Of a DNA stretch of 63,817 bases, positions 8,341 through 17,026 are shown piece by piece. Made by a program: the position numbers and the translations under genes. Source of the stretch: Algoriphagus alkaliphilus (GTDB lineage Bacteria; Bacteroidota; Bacteroidia; Cytophagales; Cyclobacteriaceae); the NCBI RefSeq assembly GCF_900103735.1, contig NZ_FMXE01000030.1, positions 1 through 63,817 on the forward strand, read 5' to 3'. Under the pieces are notes generated by a model. The model worked only from the letters and a program-made list of their open reading frames with translations, did not search any database and had not been told where the DNA came from. Positions within the stretch are counted from its first letter, which is position 1, and the number at the start of each line of letters is the position of its first letter.

Positions 8341-9822
8341 ATGCTAAAACCCAAACTCTCCTTTTCCCAGATCATCAACATGAATGTTGGTTTTTTTGGG
8401 ATTCAATATAGTTTCGGCCTGCAGCAAAGTGCAGTCAATCCCATCTATGACATGCTGGGCGCTGCCCCTGACGAGATTCCGCTATTGAACCTTGCCGGAC
8501 CGATGACAGGACTGCTGATCCAACCCATCATCGGAGCACTGAGTGACAGTACCTGGAGTGATAAATACGGAAGAAGAAAACCCTATTTTTTTATCGGTGC
8601 ATTGATTTGTAGCATCTGTCTGTTCTTTTATCCGTTCAGCAGTACGCTTTGGATGGCAGCGGGCTTACTATGGGTCTTGGATGCAGCTAACAATACGGCG
8701 ATGGAGCCCTACCGTGCACTGATTGCCGATTCCCTTCCTGAGGAGCAGTATGGACAGGGATTTTTGACTCAAAGCTTCTTTACAGGACTTGGGATTACAC
8801 TTGCAAATCTTTCGCTCTTTGTCTTCCAGATTTTCTTCAAGGGAACCATCGGTTCACTTCCAATGTGGGTCTATGCCTCCTTTTTTCTGGGGACGATCTG
8901 CTCCATCACTTCGGTGCTGTGGAGTATGTCCAAGACGCCCGAATACCCTCCCTCACCTGAGGAGCTAATGCTATTAAAAGAGCGGAACAAAGGAATGCCT
9001 CATCCGGCGATCCAGTTTTTCCTTTCGATTTTGACCACTTTAGTCGCCTATTTGGCATTTTTCATTCTTTTAATCCCTTCTATTTTTGACCGAAAGCTGA
9101 TCCGAAAGACGATTCACTGGGCTGAAAACAACCCGACTACCAAAGTGCTGTTTGCACAAAATCTGGAAATCATCGAGTCCATCATTCAGATGCCCTCTGT
9201 GATGTGGAAGCTGGCATTGGTCTACCTCTTTCAATGGTATGCACTCTTCTGTTATTGGCAAAATGCGGCAAAAAGTATCGCCCTTTCGGTGTGGGATGCC
9301 ACGCCGGCGAGTGATCCGGGGAAATATGAAGAAGCCGTCGGTTGGACAGGTCTGGTCAATGGCTGGTACAACATCATTACTTTCCTGTCGGCGTTTTTTC
9401 TCGTGGGAATGGCCAGGAAATTCGGACCCAAAAAAGTCCATTTCTTCTGCCTGATAATGGCTGGAGTGGGGCTGATCATTTTCCCGATGATCGAAAATAA
9501 ATACCTGCTCTTTGCACCGATGACCGGATTTGGGATCGCTTGGGCCAGCATGATGGGGATTCCCTACCTGCTGGTAGTCAACGAAATTCCCAAAGAGCGC
9601 TACGGAGTCTATATGGGAATCATCAACATGATGATCGTGATTCCGATGATATTGCAGACCCTGACCTTTGGGTTTATTTCCAAAACTTTCCTTCAAAACA
9701 ATGCGGGACAGGCCATCACCTTCGCCGGAATCCTCCTTCTGATCGCAGCAGCGGCTACGCTACGGATCAAAGAAAATAAGCAAATCGATCCCGACATCAC
9801 TCCTGTATCCGCAGGGCATTAA
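8341..9822 (+). CDS. MFS sugar transporter, SLC45/sucrose-transporter-like
   Basis: A 493-residue membrane protein with about 12 hydrophobic segments. After the first loop it carries QPIIGALSDSTWSDKYGRR, the A-motif form of the SLC45/GPH-type disaccharide:H+ symporters. It also has a conserved DAANNTAMEPYRALIADSL segment at about residues 119-137. The gene directly downstream (76 bases) encodes an amylosucrase-like GH13 enzyme, so uptake of sucrose, or of maltose, across the inner membrane is the best inference. The pair lies between a terminator and a LacI-family regulator. The start at 8341 has no competing ATG upstream in frame. Confidence 0.85.
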   Translation: MLKPKLSFSQIINMNVGFFGIQYSFGLQQSAVNPIYDMLGAAPDEIPLLNLAGPMTGLLIQPIIGALSDSTWSDKYGRRKPYFFIGALICSICLFFYPFSSTLWMAAGLLWVLDAANNTAMEPYRALIADSLPEEQYGQGFLTQSFFTGLGITLANLSLFVFQIFFKGTIGSLPMWVYASFFLGTICSITSVLWSMSKTPEYPPSPEELMLLKERNKGMPHPAIQFFLSILTTLVAYLAFFILLIPSIFDRKLIRKTIHWAENNPTTKVLFAQNLEIIESIIQMPSVMWKLALVYLFQWYALFCYWQNAAKSIALSVWDATPASDPGKYEEAVGWTGLVNGWYNIITFLSAFFLVGMARKFGPKKVHFFCLIMAGVGLIIFPMIENKYLLFAPMTGFGIAWASMMGIPYLLVVNEIPKERYGVYMGIINMMIVIPMILQTLTFGFISKTFLQNNAGQAITFAGILLLIAAAATLRIKENKQIDPDITPVSAGH

Positions 9823-9897
9823 TCTATATTTCAACTGAGACCTGGCAGGTTTCAGCAGGACATTAATCAAAATTTCAACCCACTATAAGTCACGGTA

Positions 9898-11853
9898 ATG
9901 GCCACCGAATCTCTACTTCACCAAAAAACTAAGGAACTCCTGATAGCTGCCGGCTTGGATGAAAAGAAAAAGGACAAGGCTTTTGTGTCCAGACTTTTCT
10001 TTCACTTGCCGACTATTCACCGACTATTCGCAGAAATATATGCTACGCATCCGGAGGCCGAAAGTCAGTTTTTTGAATTGATCCAAAGCCTGATCAAAGG
10101 GTATCTCGTTCGGGAAAAAGGACTCCAAAAGCGCGACGAAGAAAAAGCCAAAAAAGACATTTGGTTTCTCAGTAATCAGCTTGCGGGGATGAGCTTGTAC
10201 GTGGATCGTTTCTCCGGAAACCTGAAATCCATGCCTAAAAAACTACCCTATCTGGAAGATTTGGGCGTAAATTTCCTTCATTTGATGCCTATATTCGAGA
10301 GTCCTGAGGGAGAAAGTGACGGGGGGTATGCGGTGTCTGATTTCAGAAAGGTGGATGCACGCTTTGGAACTTTGGAGGATTTGATTTCCCTGCGGAAAAA
10401 AATGCACGCAAAAGGCATGTACCTCATGCTGGATATCGTCCTCAACCACACCTCACACCATCACGAGTGGGCCCAAAAAGCCAAAGCAGGAGATAAATAC
10501 TATCAGGATTTTTTCTACACCTATGACAATCGCTGGATTCCGAATGAATTTGACGCGACTATGCCTGATATTTTCCCAGAAAGCTCGCCCGGAAATTTCA
10601 CCTGGAATGAAGAAATGGGTAAATGGGTCATGACCGTTTTTCATTCCTACCAGTGGGATTTGAACTATATGAACCCGGTCGTCCTCCGTGAAATGCTGGA
10701 GAACATTCTTTTCTACGGAAATCTGGGCGTTGACCTACTTCGGATCGATGCTCCTGCCTTTATCTGGAAAAAAACAGGAACAGCCTCCCAAAATCTCTCC
10801 GAGGCACACACGCTCCTCCGACTCATCAAGCAATGCGTGCAGGTGACTACACCGGGAATGGCCCTGCTTGGAGAGGCCATTGTCGCTCCTAAAGAGATCA
10901 TGAAATATTTCGGAACGGATGATTTTCTTGCCCAAGAGTGTGACTTCGCCTACAACGCTACACAAATGGCCCTTCAGTGGGATATGTTGGCTACCGGCGA
11001 AACGAAAATCATGCTGAACGCGCAGCATGAGATTTTGCAAAAACCGTACGGAACTTCATGGATTACTTACACCCGATGTCATGACGACATCGGCTTGGGA
11101 TATGATGATTACATGATTGCCCAGGCCGGCAAGGATCCTTATCAGCACCGGAAATTCATGAAGGAATATTACTCCTACTCAGGCGAGCAGTGGATGAGTC
11201 CGGCGCGGGGGGCACTTTTCTCCTCCAACCCCAAAACAGGCGATGCCCGTATCAGTGGAACATTGGCTTCGCTCTGTGGTCTGGAAAAAGCAATCATCGA
11301 GCGAAATGAAAATTCAATCGCCCAAAGCATCCAAAAAATCCTGATGATGCAAGCGCATTCCATTTTTCTGGGGGGATTGCCAATGTTGTTTTACGGAGAT
11401 GAAATCGGCTATACGAATGACTATAGCTTCCAAACTGATCCCGGCAAAAGCTACGACAACCGCTGGATGCACCGACCTGTGATCGATTGGGAAAAAGTCA
11501 GCAAAGTGGAGGTCGAAGGATCTATTGAAAATCGGGTTTTTACCGGAGTAAAGAAGCTCCTGAAAATCCGAAAGCAAAAGTCTCTTTTCAGTGACTCAAG
11601 CAATATTTCCTGGATGAGTCCTCAGAATATCCATGTTGCTGGCTTTATCCGAAAACTCGGAAATGAGCGCGTTTATTGCCTCTTCAACTTCAGTGATAAA
11701 GTTGCAAACCTGACTTGGTATGCCTTTCGAGAGCAAGCTGAGGGTCCTCAAAAGCTGATAAATCACTGGGACGGAGAAGAATTCGAAATCGGCCAAGACC
11801 ACGAGAATTTAAGCTTGGAACCCTATGGATTTATGATTCTTGAACCAAAATAA
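9898..11853 (+). CDS. Amylosucrase-like glycoside hydrolase (GH13)
   Basis: A 651-residue cytoplasmic enzyme. A helical N-terminal domain (about 1-110) precedes a GH13 barrel with ESDGGYAVSDF, DIVLNHTS, GVDLLRIDAPAFIWKK (nucleophile Asp284), LLGEAIVAP (acid/base Glu326) and TRCHDDIG (His395, Asp396). A C-terminal beta domain follows. The N-terminal helical domain, the FIWKKTGT phrase after the nucleophile and the overall length match amylosucrases (about 630 residues) rather than alpha-amylases. These enzymes split sucrose and transfer glucose to glucan, or just hydrolyse it. Which of the two applies cannot be read here. It forms a unit with the transporter at 8341. Confidence 0.85.
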   Translation: MATESLLHQKTKELLIAAGLDEKKKDKAFVSRLFFHLPTIHRLFAEIYATHPEAESQFFELIQSLIKGYLVREKGLQKRDEEKAKKDIWFLSNQLAGMSLYVDRFSGNLKSMPKKLPYLEDLGVNFLHLMPIFESPEGESDGGYAVSDFRKVDARFGTLEDLISLRKKMHAKGMYLMLDIVLNHTSHHHEWAQKAKAGDKYYQDFFYTYDNRWIPNEFDATMPDIFPESSPGNFTWNEEMGKWVMTVFHSYQWDLNYMNPVVLREMLENILFYGNLGVDLLRIDAPAFIWKKTGTASQNLSEAHTLLRLIKQCVQVTTPGMALLGEAIVAPKEIMKYFGTDDFLAQECDFAYNATQMALQWDMLATGETKIMLNAQHEILQKPYGTSWITYTRCHDDIGLGYDDYMIAQAGKDPYQHRKFMKEYYSYSGEQWMSPARGALFSSNPKTGDARISGTLASLCGLEKAIIERNENSIAQSIQKILMMQAHSIFLGGLPMLFYGDEIGYTNDYSFQTDPGKSYDNRWMHRPVIDWEKVSKVEVEGSIENRVFTGVKKLLKIRKQKSLFSDSSNISWMSPQNIHVAGFIRKLGNERVYCLFNFSDKVANLTWYAFREQAEGPQKLINHWDGEEFEIGQDHENLSLEPYGFMILEPK

Positions 11854-11860
11854 AATTGGA

Positions 11861-11883
11861 AAAAACTCCTTGGTTTTCCAAGG
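11861..11883 (-). terminator. Terminator of the LacI-type regulator gene
   Basis: CCTTGG, a 4-base loop and CCAAGG lie at 11868-11883, directly after the minus-strand stop codon. A T run (A run on the plus strand, 11861-11866) follows. It separates the two convergent genes. Confidence 0.65.
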
Positions 11884-12909
11884 TTACCGCTTTTGAGAAG
11901 ACTGTCTGACGATCAATTCAGTCTTCAGTTCGATCAGTTCATCCGCTCCGAATTCATGCTTTTTGATTAAGTCGATCAGAATTTCAGTGGCTTTTTCTCC
12001 CATTTCAAAGCCATGCTGGTGAACCGAACTGAGATTTGGAGTAATGTATTCCGAAAGCATCCAATTGCTAAATCCCATCAAACCTACTTGACTGGGCAAA
12101 TCATAGCCTGCTGATTGCAGGTATTTCATTGACCCCAAGGCTACTAAATCCGTAATGCAAAAAATCGCATCCGGTGGATTTGGACTCTCCATCAATTCCT
12201 TGGTAAAGTCAAATCCTTCTTGCTCCAGAATATCCCAACAGCCCTTTACCCATTCCTCTCGAAATTCCAATCCATGGTCTTCAATGGCTTTTTTATAGCC
12301 CTGAAACCTTCCTTGTGCATTTTTTACTTCCATCCTACCACTGAGATGGGCGATTTTCCGATAGCCATTTTCAATTAGATTTTTTACTGCTTGATAGGCT
12401 CCGTTAAAGTCATCCACCACTACTTTTGGTGAAATAATTTGATCGGTGATTTTGTCAAACTGAACAATGGGCTTCCCTTCATCCAAAAAATCCTGAAGAT
12501 GGTCTGCCTCAATAGTTTCATTGGAAACAGAAATAATCAATCCATCCACTCCAATACCAAGCAAAGTTTTGCAGGCGAAAACCTCTCCGTTTTTCACATC
12601 TCCCGATTGGGATACCAACACATGATATCCGTGTTTTTTGGCTGTTTCAATTACACCGGATATCGTCGTTGAGAAAAAATGATGCACAATATGTGGGACC
12701 ACCAATCCGATTAAAGAAGTCCGATTTTTTCGAAAATTCACTGCAAGAGCATTGGGTACATAGTTGTGCTTTTCCGCATAGTCTTTTACCTGCCGGATAG
12801 TTTCATCTGAGATGGAATGATAGCCATTGAGCGCTCTGGAAGCTGTAGAAGGAGAAATATTCAGCGCGTGGGCAATATCCTTTAAGGTAATTTTTCGCTT
12901 TTCAGACAT
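11884..12909 (-). CDS. LacI family transcriptional regulator
   Basis: A 341-residue regulator. The N-terminal helix-turn-helix reads ITLKDIAHALNISPSTASRALNG, followed by the hinge helix region (PNALAVNFRKNRT). A periplasmic-binding-protein-like effector domain follows (about 60-335: IGLVVPHIVHHFFS, DGLIISVSNE, DAIFCITDLVALG). Such proteins repress sugar genes until a sugar or sugar phosphate binds. It is divergent from the four-gene operon at 13276-16876 and convergent with the amylosucrase gene, so it may control either or both. An inverted repeat at 12960-12981 in the divergent spacer is a possible operator. Confidence 0.92.
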   Translation of the reverse strand: MSEKRKITLKDIAHALNISPSTASRALNGYHSISDETIRQVKDYAEKHNYVPNALAVNFRKNRTSLIGLVVPHIVHHFFSTTISGVIETAKKHGYHVLVSQSGDVKNGEVFACKTLLGIGVDGLIISVSNETIEADHLQDFLDEGKPIVQFDKITDQIISPKVVVDDFNGAYQAVKNLIENGYRKIAHLSGRMEVKNAQGRFQGYKKAIEDHGLEFREEWVKGCWDILEQEGFDFTKELMESPNPPDAIFCITDLVALGSMKYLQSAGYDLPSQVGLMGFSNWMLSEYITPNLSSVHQHGFEMGEKATEILIDLIKKHEFGADELIELKTELIVRQSSQKR

Positions 12910-13275
12910 GTGCAGGTTAGTTTGGGTTGGATAAGTTATTTGATTTGAGCTCCGTTAACAATCCTTTTAGTAAAAAGGATTTTGAGAAAATGATACTTTG
13001 GAATTTTGACGATACCCAAATAATATTAAGCTTCACCTCGACTTCTCGCTCAGTAGCCGGTGAATATCTGCTGGAGGAGTCTAATTTCCGCGGTCAAAGC
13101 AAGTTACCTGCCAGTGCCAATAGTCGAGTTCATTTTTATAACCTGGCACTGTCCCGGAAATGCACATTGAAAAATATTAGAATCACCTCATCAAAATCGT
13201 GTCGGATGCATTTTTAAAAACATTTATATTGATTGCATATCGCTTTTACAAGTCAATTAACAAAACCCATCTCTT
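12910..13275. promoter_or_regulatory. Divergent regulatory spacer between lacI-type gene and sugar operon
   Basis: This 366-base spacer has no convincing gene. It contains the perfect inverted repeat AATCCTTTT/AAAAGGATT (12960-12968 and 12973-12981). A looser CCAGTGCCA / TGGCACTG pair lies at about 13110-13150, and an AT-rich near-palindrome TGCATTTTTAAAAACA at about 13207-13222. Any of these could be the LacI-type operator; none can be chosen from sequence alone. Confidence 0.4.
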
Positions 13276-13983
13276 ATGAAACCTATTGTCCAGATCTCTC
13301 TTGATCTGACCAACATTGACGAAGCCTTGGAAACTGCCGCCCTGGCACTTCGTGCCGGAGTAGATTGGCTGGAAGCCGGAACGCCCCTGATTTTAGCCGA
13401 AGGCTTGCATGGAGTAAGAAAACTTCGGGAAGCTTTTCCAGGAGTGCCTATCGTGGCTGACCTCAAAACTATGGATGGAGGCTACCTCGAAGCTGAAATG
13501 ATGGCTAAAGCAGGAGCAACCCACGTGGTAGTAATGGCTCGGGCAAATGCCGAGACGATCAAATGTGTGGTCAAAGCAGGAAAAGACTTTGGGGTAAAAG
13601 TCATGGGAGATAATATGATCTGTCCGGATATGGTGGAAGGTGCCAAATTTCTGGAAGATCTGGGTTGCGACTACGTGATCCATCACATCGGCTATGATGA
13701 GCGCAGAGGAATTGCAGCAGCGGGACACCGGATGCCAAGTCCTTTAGATCAGCTTCGAGAAGTGGTTGCTGCAGTCAATATTCCTGTCCAGGCGGTAGGC
13801 GGGCTTTCACTCGAGCAAGCAATCATGTGTCCTCAGTATGGAGCCCCACTCGTAGTTTTGGGTGCTCCATTGACCATCGACGCGGACTCCTTCAAAACTG
13901 CAGATGGCAATCTCGAGGAATCCCTCCGAATGATCTGCGCGGCAATTCATGCACAAAAAACTGTTTTCCCATCAAAATCCTAA
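13276..13983 (+). CDS. HPS/KGPDC-like decarboxylase of the OMP decarboxylase suprafamily
   Basis: A 235-residue TIM barrel opening with VQISLDLTNIDEALE. The metal/catalytic motif DxKxxD is intact (D62, K64, D67 in ADLKTMDGG). HHIGYDER stands where family members carry the catalytic His, and the phosphate-gripping loops AVGGLS and VVLGAPL are present. Relatives are 3-hexulose-6-phosphate synthase and 3-keto-L-gulonate-6-phosphate decarboxylase, which make or break a C-C bond next to a 3-keto group of a sugar phosphate. It is the first gene of an operon with two dehydrogenases and an isomerase-like protein. Decarboxylation or aldol chemistry on an oxidised sugar acid is plausible. The exact substrate is unknown. 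Confidence 0.8.
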   Translation: MKPIVQISLDLTNIDEALETAALALRAGVDWLEAGTPLILAEGLHGVRKLREAFPGVPIVADLKTMDGGYLEAEMMAKAGATHVVVMARANAETIKCVVKAGKDFGVKVMGDNMICPDMVEGAKFLEDLGCDYVIHHIGYDERRGIAAAGHRMPSPLDQLREVVAAVNIPVQAVGGLSLEQAIMCPQYGAPLVVLGAPLTIDADSFKTADGNLEESLRMICAAIHAQKTVFPSKS

Positions 13984-13986
13984 CCT

Positions 13987-15030
13987 ATGTCCAGCACTAA
14001 AAATCCTGCGGTAGTCAACTACTCCGAGCAAAAGCATTCCGTAGAAATCCGAGAAATTCCAGTTCCAGAAATCGGCGAAGAGGACATCCTTCTAGAAGTG
14101 GAAAATGTGGGCGTATGCGGAAGCGATCTCCATCAGTGGACTTCCGATCACAGTTGGCCAGTGAATTATCCGGTGGTCTTGGGTCATGAGTTTGGCGGAA
14201 AAATCGCTGCTCTTGGTTCTCGAGTCTCTGGGTGGAAAGTGGGTGCCCGAGTCGTCTCCGAGACAGCGGCCGTGATCGACACCCAAAATCCCATGAGTAA
14301 AGTAGGTCTCTACAATCTGGATCCAACCAGAAAAGGCTTTGGCTATGGCGTGAACGGAGCGATGACCAGATTCGTACGGGTTCCTGCCCGATGCCTCCAT
14401 ACCGTTCCGGAAAATCTTTCTTTCGAAGAAGCCTGCCTGACCGAACCCTGTTGTGTGGCTTATAATTCAGTGGTGGGAAATTCCAGCATCAAACCGGGAG
14501 ATCGGGTGATTGTCATTGGGCCGGGAACGATTGGAATTCTGTGCGCAGCGATGGCCCGACTTTGCGGAGCAGAAGTGGCTATACTTGGACTGGAAGGAGA
14601 TCGGGGAAGACTGGAAATCGCCAAGAATGCCTACGGATGCAGCGTCCTGATTGGAGAAGAAATGGCCGAGACCTGGGCCAGAAAACGCGACGGTTTGGGT
14701 GCCGACTTGATTATTGATGCAGCCGGACACAGTGCAACACTGCAAATCGCAATGAAACTCGTCCGACCAAACGGACAGATAACTAAAGTAGGTTGGGGGC
14801 CTCAGCCCTGCAATTTTTCCCTAGATCCCATCGTCCAGAAAAACATCCGACTGCAAGGCAGCTTCAGCCACAACTGGCCGATATGGGAGCGCGTGATTGC
14901 CCTGTTGGCAAGCGGAGCCCTGAATGTGAAACCCATCATCGGAGGCGTTTGGCCGATCACGGAATGGCACGAAGCATTTGAAAAAATGCACACCGGGCAA
15001 GTGGTGAAGTCAGTTTTAAAACCCGTATAA
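13987..15030 (+). CDS. Zinc-type alcohol/polyol dehydrogenase (MDR family) lacking the structural zinc site
   Basis: A 347-residue medium-chain dehydrogenase. Catalytic zinc ligands are readable as Cys44 (VCGSDLH), His67-Glu68 (GHEFGG) and Glu153 (TEPCC). The NAD(P) Rossmann motif is GPGTIG at 179-183. The lobe that normally holds four cysteines (residues about 91-120) reads ETAAVIDTQNPMSKVG and has no cysteine, so the structural zinc is gone. Sorbitol, threonine and galactitol dehydrogenases are relatives. The start lies 3 bases after the decarboxylase gene and the stop 1 base before the SDR gene, so translation is probably coupled. It should oxidise a polyol or sugar acid, feeding the neighbouring enzymes. 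Confidence 0.88.
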   Translation: MSSTKNPAVVNYSEQKHSVEIREIPVPEIGEEDILLEVENVGVCGSDLHQWTSDHSWPVNYPVVLGHEFGGKIAALGSRVSGWKVGARVVSETAAVIDTQNPMSKVGLYNLDPTRKGFGYGVNGAMTRFVRVPARCLHTVPENLSFEEACLTEPCCVAYNSVVGNSSIKPGDRVIVIGPGTIGILCAAMARLCGAEVAILGLEGDRGRLEIAKNAYGCSVLIGEEMAETWARKRDGLGADLIIDAAGHSATLQIAMKLVRPNGQITKVGWGPQPCNFSLDPIVQKNIRLQGSFSHNWPIWERVIALLASGALNVKPIIGGVWPITEWHEAFEKMHTGQVVKSVLKPV

Positions 15031-15031
15031 G

Positions 15032-15823
15032 ATGCGCCTCAAAGACAAAGTCATCATCGTCACCGGAAGTACGACCGGAATCGGAAAAGCCATCGCCATA
15101 CGCTGCGTAGCCGGGGGAGCAAAAGTCGTCCTCCATGGCTTGGAGGAAGATCTCGGAGCTGAAGTCCTTCAGGAAATCGGAACAGAACATGCCGTATTTC
15201 ATTGCGAAGACATCACTACTGAAACTTGCCCCGACAACCTGGTGAGGCTTGCAGTGGATACATTCGGAAAACTCGACGCAGTGGTCAACAATGCTGCTTT
15301 GGTCATCGCCTCGGACATTCACAATACAGACCGGGCTTTTTTCCAAAAAGTACTGGATATCAATACCATTGCACCATTTCTATTGATCCAAAAAGCACTG
15401 CCTGAACTCATCAAGACCCGTGGCAGCGTCCTCAATATCGGCTCAATCAACGCTTGGAGCGGAGAACCAAACTTGCTCGCTTATTCTGTTTCAAAGGGTG
15501 CAATCATGACCCTGACAGGGAATTTGGGCGATTCACTGATGCGGGAGTATGGAATTCGGGTCAATCAGATTAATCCGGGTTGGGTGCTGACCGAGCGGGA
15601 AAAGGAGCGCAAAAAACTTCATGGTCTTTCCGAAACCTGGTATGAAGATCTTCCTGCCATCATTGCTCCGTCAGGGAGAATTCTTTGGCCGGAAGAGATA
15701 GCTGCAGCTTGCATATTTTGGCTTTCTGACGAAAGCGGGCCAGTCTCTGGACAGGTTCTCACACTGGAGCAGCATCCGATGATTGGGCGAAATCTCCCCA
15801 AAGACAACAAGACCTTTAAATAG
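15032..15823 (+). CDS. Short-chain dehydrogenase/reductase
   Basis: A 263-residue classical SDR: cofactor motif TGSTTGIG (residues 11-18), NNAA (86-89) and catalytic Ser138, Tyr151 and Lys155 (GSIN, AYSVSK). The acidic residues after the second strand (HGLEED) are compatible with NAD(H). It is the third gene of the LacI-linked operon and begins 1 base after the stop of the zinc dehydrogenase. Two dehydrogenases from different families in one operon suggest two successive oxidations, or an oxidation and a reduction that epimerises a carbon. The substrate is not known. Confidence 0.88.
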   Translation: MRLKDKVIIVTGSTTGIGKAIAIRCVAGGAKVVLHGLEEDLGAEVLQEIGTEHAVFHCEDITTETCPDNLVRLAVDTFGKLDAVVNNAALVIASDIHNTDRAFFQKVLDINTIAPFLLIQKALPELIKTRGSVLNIGSINAWSGEPNLLAYSVSKGAIMTLTGNLGDSLMREYGIRVNQINPGWVLTEREKERKKLHGLSETWYEDLPAIIAPSGRILWPEEIAAACIFWLSDESGPVSGQVLTLEQHPMIGRNLPKDNKTFK

Positions 15824-15825
15824 AT

Positions 15826-15910
15826 GATTATCTGCGACTTTGCCAGAAGGACAAAAAAGGTTTTGAGTAGCGGATAATTTGTCGACGGTCCACAGTCGAC
15901 CGACCACAGC
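15826..15910. repeat. Second copy of the GATTATC-arm dispersed element
   Basis: GATTATCTGC (15826-15835) and GCGGATAATT (15870-15879) flank a short core, followed by GTCGACGGTCCACAGTCGAC. It shares its arms, spacing and tail with the element at 3883-3971. It lies inside the sugar operon, between the SDR and the isomerase-like gene. Confidence 0.6.
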
Positions 15911-15988
15911 AACTCATTTTGCACTTCAGACCTCTTTTTATTTGGGTTAGTGGCAAGAAAGTGTTAAACCATAAAATGATATAGAATA

Positions 15989-16876
15989 ATGCCCAAATTA
16001 GCCGCCTTTCCCAAAGCTTTCATGCAGCAACTCTGCAAGGACGGAAACATGAAAATCGCCGACTGGGTAAAGCTTGCAGTACCGCTTCAACTCGATGGAC
16101 TGGAGTGGTATGCCGGTTTCCTGGAAATGGAAAATGAAAAAAACTGGCCCAAATTCCGCCGGATGGTCGAAAGCGAAGGCATGGTCATTCCGATGATGTG
16201 TTGCTCCCCTGATTTTACGCATCGGGACAAGGCCTTCCGCGAAAAAGAAATCCAAAAGCAAAAACGCTGGATCGATATGACCGATGAACTCGGCGGAAAG
16301 TACTGCCGCGTCCTTTCAGGCCAGTTTCGCCCCGAGCTTTCCATCGAAGAGGGAATCAAACTCGCCAAAGACTGCATTGAAGCCTGTCTACCCTATGCCC
16401 AATCCCTCGGAATCACCTTGATTATTGAAAATCACTACAAAGACGACTTCTGGGAATACCCCGAATTTGCTCAAAAGCGCGCCGTATTCACCAAACTCGT
16501 CAAATCGATTCAGCATCCAAACTTTGGGGTGAATTACGATCCAAGCAACACCTATCTCGCTGGAGAGGATCCCCTGGATTTGCTCTATGACATTTCTGAT
16601 CGAGTGGTCACCATGCATGCGAGCGACCGGTTTTTGAAATATGGCACCATAGAAGACCTTCGAAAAGAGGAAGGCGGAGCACAAGGCTATGCCAAGCGGC
16701 TCAGCCATGGGGAAATCGGTCAGGGAATGAACGATTACGATGCCATCTTCACGGAGTTAAAGCGGGTTGGATTCGATAATTGGATCAGCATAGAAGACGG
16801 GGTAGATGGCATGGACCAACTGGAGCGAAGTGTGGCATTTTTGAAGAAAAAGATCGCACAGTATTGGAAAGCTTAA
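15989..16876 (+). CDS. Sugar phosphate isomerase/epimerase-like TIM barrel (AP endonuclease 2 fold)
   Basis: A 295-residue protein of the xylose-isomerase-like superfamily. Metal-ligand positions are visible as IIENHYKD (Glu and His), VNYDPSNTYLAG (Asp), TMHASDR (His), LSHGEIGQG (Glu) and WISIEDGVDGM (Glu) near the end. Members include hydroxypyruvate isomerase, inosose dehydratase/isomerases and 3-dehydroshikimate dehydratase-like enzymes. It is separated from the SDR by 165 bases that hold a repeat, so it may have partly independent expression, but orientation and theme link it to the operon. Isomerisation of the keto-sugar made by the dehydrogenases is a reasonable inference. Confidence 0.85.
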   Translation: MPKLAAFPKAFMQQLCKDGNMKIADWVKLAVPLQLDGLEWYAGFLEMENEKNWPKFRRMVESEGMVIPMMCCSPDFTHRDKAFREKEIQKQKRWIDMTDELGGKYCRVLSGQFRPELSIEEGIKLAKDCIEACLPYAQSLGITLIIENHYKDDFWEYPEFAQKRAVFTKLVKSIQHPNFGVNYDPSNTYLAGEDPLDLLYDISDRVVTMHASDRFLKYGTIEDLRKEEGGAQGYAKRLSHGEIGQGMNDYDAIFTELKRVGFDNWISIEDGVDGMDQLERSVAFLKKKIAQYWKA

Positions 16877-17026
16877 CGGTCAACAGACGACAGTCCACAG
16901 TCGACTGCAAAAGAAAATACCTGTGGGAATTGTACTCATTATTTTAAAACCAAACGGCTTTGGTCCGTGGACTGTGGACAATTGAACTTTCAAACTTTGC
17001 AACATTCGAACTTTACAACTATCCCT
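16877..17026. repeat. GTCCACAG-type repeat tract
   Basis: A spacer with GTCAACAGACGACAG and GTCCACAGTCGACTG (16878-16907). An inverted match, GTCCGTGGACTGTGGAC, lies near 16963-16980. Short AACTTTC/AACTTTG repeats follow. The same words occur at 3939-3971 and 15880-15908. No gene seen. Confidence 0.5.

Noticed and set aside
9070..9696. 208-codon antisense frame within the MFS gene
   Set aside because: His- and Pro-rich shadow of the transporter codons with no domain.
12927..13217. 96-codon plus-strand frame in the LacI/operon spacer
   Set aside because: No family features, composition unlike neighbouring proteins, and it overlaps inverted repeats that make better sense as regulatory DNA.
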